From NCBI RefSeq assembly GCF_003323715.1, contig NZ_QOIN01000045.1, positions 185,200-249,199 on the forward strand: a DNA stretch of 64,000 bases, given 5' to 3'. This DNA is from Streptomyces diacarni. GTDB lineage: Bacteria; Actinomycetota; Actinomycetes; Streptomycetales; Streptomycetaceae. The position numbers and the translations under genes were made by a program. The notes below the pieces were generated by a model. The model did not search any database. It worked only from the letters and a program-made list of their open reading frames with translations, and was not told the origin of the DNA. Below are positions 58,045 through 64,000 of this stretch, one piece after another (within the stretch, counting starts at the first letter, position 1; each line of letters starts with the position of its first letter).

Positions 58045-58970
58045 CGCCTTCCGCCGGAGTCCTGTGGGACTCGGGGGCCCCGCCCCGCCTCGTCGCCCTC
58101 CTCCATGTCCCGCAGGAACGCCGCGCCCGCCGGGGTGAGCCGGGTGGCGCTCCACACCAGGCGCTCCTCGCGGCGGGGTCCCTCGCGGACGGGCAGGACG
58201 CGCAGCCCGGAGAGCTGGGAGACGAAGGCCGAGGGGAGCATGGCGACGGCCATGCCGTTGCGGACGAGGGCGGCGAGGAACTCCCAGTGGGAGGCCTCGA
58301 AGGCCACGTCGCGGTGGAGTCCTGCGGCGGCGAAGGCCTCCTCGGTCTGGGCGCGGGCGTGGCTGCCGGCGGCGAAGTCGACGAACGTCTCCTCGGCGAG
58401 GCGGGCCAGCTCCAGAGGTCGCCCCGCGCCCTCCTCCTCCAGCGGATGCCCCGGGGCGACCATGACGACGTGCCGGTCGCGCACCAGGGTGCGCGACCGT
58501 ACGCCCTTCGCCTGGAAGGACGGGGTCACTCCGAGGAAGGCGAGGTCGAGGGTGCCGCGCCTGACCTGTTCCGCCAGCAGTTCGCTGCGGCTCGACGTCA
58601 GGCTGATGCGCACCTGCGGATAGCGGTGGTGGTAGTCGCGCAGCAGCCGGGGCAGGTCGATGGAGGCGATGGTGCTGATGGCGCCGAGGGCGAGGGTGCC
58701 GCGGATCTCGCCGGTGGCCGCGGCGACCTCGGCGGCGGCGCGTTCGGCCGCCTCCAGTGACTGCCGCGCGGCGGGCAGGAACGCCTCACCGGCGGGGGTG
58801 AGCCGCACGCTCCTGCTCGTGCGCTCGAACAGCCGCGCGCCCAACTCCTTCTCCAGCTTGGCGATCTGGTGGCTGAGCGCGGACTGGACGACGTGGCAGC
58901 GCTCGGCGGCCCGGGTGAAGCCGCCGGTGTCGGCGACGGCGGCGACGTAGCGCAGCTGCTGGAGTTCCAT
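58041..58970 (-). CDS. LysR-family transcriptional regulator
   Basis: A 309-residue LysR regulator. The N-terminal winged HTH is LQQLRYVAAVADTGGFTRAAERCHVVQSALSHQIAKLEKELGARLFERTSRSVRLT (in parts). The co-inducer domain covers residues 90-290 (GTLALGAISTIASIDLPRLL). It is divergent from an MFS transporter gene with 95 bases between, the usual arrangement for a LysR regulator controlling its neighbour. ATG 58970. Confidence 0.93.
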   Translation of the reverse strand: MELQQLRYVAAVADTGGFTRAAERCHVVQSALSHQIAKLEKELGARLFERTSRSVRLTPAGEAFLPAARQSLEAAERAAAEVAAATGEIRGTLALGAISTIASIDLPRLLRDYHHRYPQVRISLTSSRSELLAEQVRRGTLDLAFLGVTPSFQAKGVRSRTLVRDRHVVMVAPGHPLEEEGAGRPLELARLAEETFVDFAAGSHARAQTEEAFAAAGLHRDVAFEASHWEFLAALVRNGMAVAMLPSAFVSQLSGLRVLPVREGPRREERLVWSATRLTPAGAAFLRDMEEGDEAGRGPRVPQDSGGRR

Positions 58971-59065
58971 GCGCGCAAGCCTAGGAACATCCATCTCGTT
59001 TCGCGATCGTTCGCATGACGAGGATGTGTTGGACTCATCGTCAACGGCGGCCGCAGCCTGAGCAC

Positions 59066-60319
59066 ATGACCGACACCGCACCCCGGCCCTGGACCCGCAC
59101 GGCGCCCGCGACCGCACCAGAGGGACCCCGCGAGCACCCTCCTGCGACGCCCCGCCGCGGTCTGCTGCTCCTGATGGCCGCCGCCACCGGACTCTCCTGC
59201 GCGGGCAACTACTTCGCCCAGCCGCTCCTCGACCTCATCACCCGCGACCTGCACATCAGCGCCACCCTGGCGGGGTTCGTGGTGACCGCCTCGCAGGCCG
59301 GCTACGCGCTCGGCCTGCTGCTGATCGTCCCGCTCGGCGACGTGCTCGACCGGCGCCGTCTCGCCGTCGGACTGCTGGCGGCGACCGCGGTCTTCCTCGT
59401 GTGCACGTCCGCCGCGCCCACGGGAGCGCTGCTGCTCGCGGGCACCGTCGCCGTCGCGCTGACGGCGGTGGGCGCCCAGGTCGTCGTCGGATACGCGGCC
59501 GCCCTCGTGCCGGACGAGGCGCGCGGCCGTGCGGTGGCCACCGTGATGTCCGGCGTGCTGCTGGGCGGGCTGCTGGCCCGCACCGTCTCGGGTGTGCTGG
59601 CCGGGCTGGGCGGCTGGCGCACCGTCTACTGGGTCAGCGCGATACCGGTGGCCGTGATGGCGTTCCTCCTGCACCGTCACCTGCCGCGCGTACGGTCCAC
59701 CGCCCGGCTGCCGTATCCGGCGCTGCTGCGCTCCTCGCTCTCCCTGCTGCGCGAGATACCGCTGTTGCGCTGGCGGTCGGCGATCGGCGCCCTGTCCCTG
59801 GCGGCCTACAGCGTGCAGCTGACCGCGCTGACGTTCCAGCTGGCCGGGCCGCCCTTCGGCTGGTCGGAGTCGCGGATCGGGCTGTTCGGCCTCCTCGGGG
59901 TGGTCGGCGTGGTGACGATGACCTTCGCGGGGCGGCTCAACGACCGGGGACTCGTGCAGTACGTGACCGGGTGCGGCATCGCGACGCTGGGCGGCGGCTG
60001 GCTGCTGCTCCTGGCCGGCGGGCGGTCGCTGCCGTGGCTGGCGGTGGGCGTCGTCGCGCTGAACGTCGGGCAGCAGGCCGTCCTCAACAGCAGTCAGACG
60101 GTGCTCTACGCGCTGCGCCCCGAGGCCCGCAACCGCCTCAACTCCGTCTTCATGACCAGCTTCTTCATCGGCGGCGCCACGGGTTCGGCGCTGACCGCCC
60201 TGGTGTGGGCGCGCGCCGGCTGGAGCGGGGTGTGCCTGCTGGGCGCGGGGCTCGCGGCGGCCGCGCTGGCGGTGTGGGGCCTGGAGCGGCTCAGCGCCGC
60301 GCACCTGAGCTCACACTGA
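59066..60319 (+). CDS. MFS transporter (Bcr/CmlA or YdeE-like efflux type)
   Basis: A 417-residue major-facilitator protein with about 12 hydrophobic segments after a Pro/Thr-rich N-terminal tail. The loop 2-3 motif is VPLGDVLDRRRLAVG. SCAGNYFAQPLLDLITRDLHIS is typical of sugar- or drug-exporters of the YnfM/AraJ-like group. The substrate is not known. Expected to be controlled by the divergent LysR regulator. The next gene starts 51 bases after the stop in the same frame. Confidence 0.9.
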   Translation: MTDTAPRPWTRTAPATAPEGPREHPPATPRRGLLLLMAAATGLSCAGNYFAQPLLDLITRDLHISATLAGFVVTASQAGYALGLLLIVPLGDVLDRRRLAVGLLAATAVFLVCTSAAPTGALLLAGTVAVALTAVGAQVVVGYAAALVPDEARGRAVATVMSGVLLGGLLARTVSGVLAGLGGWRTVYWVSAIPVAVMAFLLHRHLPRVRSTARLPYPALLRSSLSLLREIPLLRWRSAIGALSLAAYSVQLTALTFQLAGPPFGWSESRIGLFGLLGVVGVVTMTFAGRLNDRGLVQYVTGCGIATLGGGWLLLLAGGRSLPWLAVGVVALNVGQQAVLNSSQTVLYALRPEARNRLNSVFMTSFFIGGATGSALTALVWARAGWSGVCLLGAGLAAAALAVWGLERLSAAHLSSH

Positions 60320-60370
60320 CCACTCATCGACAGCTCTACTCATCGACACATCCGCATCGTCACCCAGGAG

Positions 60371-61030
60371 TTGGACACCACGCGCATCGCAGTCTTCGGC
60401 GCGGCGGGCAACGTCGGCAGCCGGGTCGTCACCGAGGCCCTCGCGCGCGGCCACGAGGTCAGCGCCGTGGTCCGCGACCCGGCCCGCTTCCCCGCCCTGC
60501 ACCCGGGCGCCACGCACCGGGTGGGCGACGCGGCCGACGCCGGCGACGTCGCCGCTCTCAGCACGGGTCACGACCTGGTCGTCAGCGCCACCCGCCCCGC
60601 GCCCGGCAACGAGGAGGGCCTGGTACTGGCGGCGCGCGGGCTGCTGGCGGGGCTGGCCCGCACCGGCGTGCGGCTGCTGCTGGTCGGCGGCGCGGGAAGC
60701 CTGACGGTTCCGGGCACCGACGGGCGCGTCCGGGTGAGCGACGACCCCAGATACGTCCCCGAGGAGTGGCGGCCCATCGCCCTGGCCTGCGACGAGCAGT
60801 ACGCGCTGCTCCTGCGGCAGGCACCCGCGCGGCTGGACTGGGCGTACGTGAGCCCGCCCGCGCTGCTGGCTCCCGGCGTCCGCACCGGGCACTACCGGCT
60901 GGGCACCGATGAGTTGCTGGTCGACGAGGCAGGCCGCTCCGCCCTCTCCATGGAGGACTTCGCCATCGCCCTGATGGATGAGGCTGAGCGGCCGAAGCAC
61001 CATCGGGCCCGCTTCACGGTGGCCTCCTGA
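60371..61030 (+). CDS. NAD(P)H-binding SDR-like protein
   Basis: A 219-residue Rossmann protein: IAVFGAAGNVGSRVVTEALARGHEVSAVVRDPARF gives the NAD(P)-binding loop (in parts), followed by HDLVVSATRP, LLLVGGAGSL and SMEDFAIALMDEAERP, as in atypical SDRs of the NmrA/YwnB group. The TTG at 60371 is the only possible start before the glycine motif. AGGAG (60366-60370) directly touches it, so initiation is unusual. It is downstream of, and perhaps coregulated with, the MFS gene. Confidence 0.85.
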   Translation: MDTTRIAVFGAAGNVGSRVVTEALARGHEVSAVVRDPARFPALHPGATHRVGDAADAGDVAALSTGHDLVVSATRPAPGNEEGLVLAARGLLAGLARTGVRLLLVGGAGSLTVPGTDGRVRVSDDPRYVPEEWRPIALACDEQYALLLRQAPARLDWAYVSPPALLAPGVRTGHYRLGTDELLVDEAGRSALSMEDFAIALMDEAERPKHHRARFTVAS

Positions 61031-61084
61031 GCCAGGGTCCGCCCGGCGGCGGAAAGGCGAGGGGGCGGGCGGGCGGCAGGTCGT

Positions 61085-62545
61085 TCAGCCCGCGGCGGGG
61101 TCCGGGGCCTCGGGGACGCAACGCCCCTCCTCGGTGCGGTAGTTCCACCGCGCCCCCTCCCGCACCAGCTCCCGTACGGCGGCGACGAACCGGTCCACGT
61201 GCTCGTCGGGCGTCCCCGCACCGAAGCTGACCCGGACGGCGTTGAGCGCGGGGGCCTCTCCGGCCGGGGACGGGGAGCCCGGCGCGGCCTCGGGCGCCCC
61301 GCACTCGCCGGGAGCGTCGCCCTCCCGGCCGAGGAGAGTGCGCAGCAGCGGGTGGGCGCAGAACAGGCCGTCGCGGACGCCGATGCCGTACTCGGCCGAC
61401 AGGGCGGCGGCGAAGTGCGAGCCGTTCCAGCCCTCGACGACGAAGGAGACGACGCCCACCTGGTCGGCACCCTCGCCGAAGAGGGAGAGGACCCGCACCT
61501 CGGGGACGTCGGCGAGACCGGCACGCAGCCGGGCCAGCAGCTCCTCCTCGCGGGCGACCAGGCCGTCGAACCCCGCCTCCGTGAGGGCGCGGCAGGCGGC
61601 GGCGAGGGCGTAGGCGCCGATCACGTTCGGCGAACCCGCCTCGTGCCGGGCGGCGGTGGTGTGCCACTCCACCTCGACGCCGCCGTCCGCGCCCCGCGCC
61701 ACCCGGCGGCTGGCACCGCCGCCCGCGAGATACGGCTCCGCCTGCACGAGCCAGTCGGTGCGACCCGCCAGGACGCCCGCACCGAAGGGCGCGTACAGCT
61801 TGTGCCCCGACAGCGCCACCCAGTCGGCCTCCAGTTCGGCGAGGCTGACGGGGCGGTGCGGGGCGAGCTGCGCCGCGTCCAGCACGAGCCGCGCCCCGTG
61901 CCGGTGCGCGGCCCGCGCCAGCTCACGGACCGGCCACACCTCTCCGGTGACGTTCGAGGCCCCCGTCACGCACACCAGTTTCGGCCCGGCGGGTGCGCCG
62001 TGCAGCGCCGCCTCGAGGGTCGCGACGGCGGCCTCGGGCGAACGGGGCGCGTCCAGGTACGTGACGTCGTGCGTGCGCCACGGCAGCAGAGCGGCGTGGT
62101 GCTCCGTCTCGAACACGAAGACCCGCGTGCCCTGCGGCAGCGCCGCCGACAGGAGGTTGAGGGAATCGGTGGTGGCGCGGGTGAAGACCACCTGGTCGCC
62201 CTCGCGGCATCCGAGGAACTCCGCGACGGTTCGCCTGCTCTGCTCGAACAGCTCGGTCGACAGCTGGGAGAGGTGGCCGGCTCCGCGGTGCACGCTGCCG
62301 TAGTACGGGGCGTACGCGGCGACGTCGTCCCACACCCGCTGGAGCGCGGGGGCGCTCGCGGCGTAGTCGAGGGCCGCGTACGTCACCTCCCCACCGGTGA
62401 CCAGGGGCACGCGGACGTCGCGGCCGAGGACCGAGAGGGGCCCTCCGGCCTTCTTGGCGGGGGCCGGCGACGTCTCCGGCGCGGAGGCCGCCGCCTCCCG
62501 CGCACAGGACGGATCAATCGGGGCAAAAGCGGCATTGAACGGCAT
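61085..62545 (-). CDS. Class V aminotransferase (cysteine desulfurase-like)
   Basis: A 486-residue PLP enzyme. YYGSVHRGAGHLSQLSTELFEQSRRTVAEFLGCREGDQVVFTRATTDSLNLLSAAL (in parts), ETEHHAALLPWR, LVLDAAQLAPHRPVSL (Asp) and WVALSGHKLYAPFGAGVL (PLP Lys) match the SufS/CsdA-type fold. The region after Lys contains a Gly/Ala-rich insert near residues 415-440. A cysteine that would be catalytic in desulfurases (usual RTGHHCA) is replaced here by GLFCAHPLL, so activity is uncertain. ATG 62545 has GGAG upstream. The leader has a tiny ORF and a hairpin (62678-62712). Confidence 0.85.
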   Translation of the reverse strand: MPFNAAFAPIDPSCAREAAASAPETSPAPAKKAGGPLSVLGRDVRVPLVTGGEVTYAALDYAASAPALQRVWDDVAAYAPYYGSVHRGAGHLSQLSTELFEQSRRTVAEFLGCREGDQVVFTRATTDSLNLLSAALPQGTRVFVFETEHHAALLPWRTHDVTYLDAPRSPEAAVATLEAALHGAPAGPKLVCVTGASNVTGEVWPVRELARAAHRHGARLVLDAAQLAPHRPVSLAELEADWVALSGHKLYAPFGAGVLAGRTDWLVQAEPYLAGGGASRRVARGADGGVEVEWHTTAARHEAGSPNVIGAYALAAACRALTEAGFDGLVAREEELLARLRAGLADVPEVRVLSLFGEGADQVGVVSFVVEGWNGSHFAAALSAEYGIGVRDGLFCAHPLLRTLLGREGDAPGECGAPEAAPGSPSPAGEAPALNAVRVSFGAGTPDEHVDRFVAAVRELVREGARWNYRTEEGRCVPEAPDPAAG

Positions 62546-62964
62546 GGGGAAGCTCCATGGGCAGGGGTGAACGACGAGCGGCGGCGACGACACCGCCTCG
62601 CTGTCGGACGGCAGACGACAGCGCCTTGTGCCCGGCGTCAGACGGCATCACGGCGCGCCTGACGGCAGACGGGAAAGGGGCCGATCCGGCCCTAGCGCAT
62701 TCGCTTGCTCACGAAAGACTCCCTCGCAGACCAGGACCCCTGGCGGAGAGGGATCCGCGCTTGCCGCAGACCTTGCTGTCCTACGGCCTGGTCATCACCC
62801 GGGGCACCCCGCCACGGACGGAGGGTTGCCGGACAGCGGGCCGGGGCCTTGATCGCTGTCGCTCGTGACCTGGGCTGGAGTATGCCACACGGTGTGTTCG
62901 GGGCACACCCGTACGTCCACGATCCGGACGGGCCCCCGCCGCCGGGGTCCGCCGCCGGGGTCCG
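62546..62964. other. 419-base region upstream of the class V aminotransferase
   Basis: Contains the unit GACGGCAGACG at 62607-62617 and 62661-62671, with a shorter GACGGCA at 62641-62647, a six-codon minus-strand ORF (62692-62712) with a hairpin after it, and further GC-rich inverted repeats. The hemD stop lies at its right side. No larger gene is visible. Confidence 0.5.
62678..62712 (-). promoter_or_regulatory. Tiny ORF plus hairpin in the aminotransferase leader
   Basis: On the minus strand GTG (62712) to TAG (62692) encodes MSKRMR, with GAGGGAG six bases before the start. Directly after, GGGCCG (62678-62683) pairs with CGGCCC (62687-62692) around three bases. It may be a leader-peptide attenuator but the short ORF could be chance. 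Confidence 0.35.
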
Positions 62965-63819
62965 TCACCTCGGCAGCCGCTCACACAGCTTCCGCACGAG
63001 CGCGCCCGTACGGAAGCGGTCGGGCCAGTACGCGGGCACGTCCCGCTCGAGCAGCGGCGCGGCGGTGACCGGACCGACGCAGGCCACCTGGACAGGACCG
63101 CGCAGGGCCCGCGTCAGCGCGTCCGCAGAGCCGCTCTCCTCGGCGCGGCCGAACAGGCCCGCCACGGCGGGGGCGCTGGTGAAGGTGACGGCATCGACCT
63201 CACCGGCGATCAGGGCCTCGATCAGCCGGTCGAGGGGTGCGGGGTCGAGCGGCCGTGTCGAGCGGTAGACGGGCACGGGGACGACGTCGGCGCCCGCGGC
63301 GCGCAGTGCGTCGAGGAACCCCCCGAGGGGTTCTCCGTGGAGCTGGACGGCCACCCGCAGCCCCCTCAGATCCCCCCGGGCGAGCAGGTGTGCGCGTACT
63401 TCGGCGGTGGACTCGGAGGCGGGCGACCAGGCTTCGCGGAGCCCGGCGGCGCGGATGGCCCCGCACGCCTTGGGGCCTCGGGCGAGGACTTCGCCCCCGG
63501 CGAGCGCGCCCCGCAGCGCTCCGCCCGTGTCCCAGTCGTCGGCCGCCTCCATCCAGCCGCGGAAGCCGATACCCGTGGTGACGACGGTGAGGTGCGGGGG
63601 GTCGGCGACCAGCTGCCGGGTGGCGGCGCGCAGTTCCGCGTCGTCGGTGAGGGGGACGATACGCAGCGCGGGGGCGTAGCGGACGTGGGCGCCGCGCCGT
63701 TGGAGCAGCGCGCCGAGTTCCTCGGCCTTGCGCGCGGCCGTCACGGCGACGGTGTAACCGGTCAGGGGCGGGACCGCTCCGGTGCCCGTGGGCCCATACG
63801 GGGGTCGGGGTTCCGGCAC
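62965..63819 (-). CDS. Uroporphyrinogen-III synthase-like (HemD-domain) protein
   Basis: A 284-residue HemD-fold protein: YTVAVTAARKAEELGALLQRRGAHVRYAPALRIVPL (in parts), TVVTTGIGFRGWMEAA, VQLHGEPLGGFLDALRAAG, VPVYRSTRPLDP and AVTFTSAPAVAGLF are ordered as in the family, which closes the tetrapyrrole ring. Some actinobacterial homologues carry a C-terminal response-regulator-type domain; this one ends after the HemD fold. GTG 63819 is preferred over ATG 63906 because GAAGGGAG precedes it and the longer version would run into the IS end. An IS110-type element is inserted just upstream. Confidence 0.85.
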   Translation of the reverse strand: MPEPRPPYGPTGTGAVPPLTGYTVAVTAARKAEELGALLQRRGAHVRYAPALRIVPLTDDAELRAATRQLVADPPHLTVVTTGIGFRGWMEAADDWDTGGALRGALAGGEVLARGPKACGAIRAAGLREAWSPASESTAEVRAHLLARGDLRGLRVAVQLHGEPLGGFLDALRAAGADVVPVPVYRSTRPLDPAPLDRLIEALIAGEVDAVTFTSAPAVAGLFGRAEESGSADALTRALRGPVQVACVGPVTAAPLLERDVPAYWPDRFRTGALVRKLCERLPR

Positions 63820-63902
63820 AGCGTCTCCCTTCGGAGAGGAACAAGTCGTGTTCGAACCGACCGTAGCGTCAGCGTATGCGGGGGGTGCCTCTATGGGTTT
63901 GG

Positions 63903-64000
63903 TCAAGCCGTTGAAGGTGTTGGCGGTTGGTAGAGGGTGCCGTCGCGGAGCATGGCGAAGAGCACGTCGGCGCGTCGTCGGGCGAGGCAGAGGAGGGCTT
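63903..64000 (-). mobile_element. IS110-family transposase, C-terminal fragment at window edge
   Basis: The minus-strand frame ending at TGA (63903-63905) reads LARRRADVLFAMLRDGTLYQ just before its stop, a typical C-terminus of IS110-family transposases. The rest of the gene extends right of the window. The element end probably lies within the bases after the stop (about 63880-63902), which puts it about 60-80 bases upstream of the hemD-like start. Whether the copy is intact cannot be seen. Confidence 0.7.

Overview
The window is a stretch of high-GC actinobacterial chromosome, almost certainly Streptomyces. The supporting signs are the codon bias, frequent GTG/TTG starts, MacRS-like and SAV_6107-like genes, a GT4/GT87 pair, and a gene order from the transglutaminase through metF, thi, bfr, trpE, pfkA, macRS, glkA, fadD, NlpC/P60 and rhomboid/AsnC that I remember from Streptomyces chromosomes. 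It is mostly housekeeping and conserved core. I see no prophage, CRISPR array, tRNA/rRNA gene or large biosynthetic cluster. One mobile element, the end of an IS110-type transposase, is cut by the right edge.

Layout. 0-6.6 kb: end of a beta-carbonic anhydrase, then a MoxR / DUF58 / transglutaminase (TgpA-like) operon and a DUF3040 protein. 6.9-8.5 kb: a methyltransferase and a HEPN-like protein. 8.6-12.5 kb: a self-contained export locus made of a degenerate ABC ATPase, a YhgE/Pip membrane protein and a TetR regulator, preceded by a perfect 28-bp palindrome overlapping a promoter. 12.7-16.5 kb: a CrtI-like oxidoreductase, a Tyr-rich membrane protein and metF with a 17-bp palindrome upstream. 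16.5-21.5 kb: thiamine genes (thiE; thiO-thiS-thiG behind a TPP riboswitch) around an Rv2175c-like DNA-binding protein and a ferredoxin-reductase-like flavoprotein. 21.5-29.3 kb: a PASTA Ser/Thr kinase, a lytic transglycosylase, endonuclease IV, a YedY-like molybdoenzyme, bacterioferritin with an iron-box-controlled bfd, and class II DAHP synthase.

29.4-31.7 kb: a tryptophan leader peptide with three Trp codons, an attenuator hairpin and a fused anthranilate synthase that carries an in-frame hairpin insertion. 31.8-37.5 kb: an SLC13/ArsB-like permease, pfkA with a CRP-like site, the MacR/MacS two-component pair (MacS has an unusually long linker) and an acyltransferase. 37.7-44.7 kb: a lipase-like esterase, then a minus-strand group of phosphoesterase, SRPBCC protein, ArsA-like ATPase (apparent CTG start), DUF5304 protein, ROK glucokinase and an EEP-family phosphatase. 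45-53.4 kb: fadD, two glycosyltransferases, a putative secreted metallopeptidase and two tandem NlpC/P60 endopeptidases. 53.7-64 kb: an NYN-domain protein, a zinc-ribbon protein, rhomboid protease and AsnC-like RAM protein, three small unknown or SMI1-like genes, a LysR/MFS pair, an NAD(P)-binding protein, a class V aminotransferase with a tiny leader ORF, and a HemD-domain protein next to the IS110 end.

The cell-envelope genes (TgpA, PASTA kinase, transglycosylase, NlpC/P60 pair, GT4, PlsC, MacRS) and central-carbon/aromatic genes (pfkA, glk, aroH, trpE) are interleaved. The most distinctive local signals are regulatory or structural: the TetR-type operator, the metF palindrome, the trp attenuator, the hairpin inside trpE, the CTG start and the two ATPases whose P-loop lysine is arginine. 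I did not find a clear previously undescribed multi-gene system; the ABC/YhgE/TetR locus is the closest candidate.
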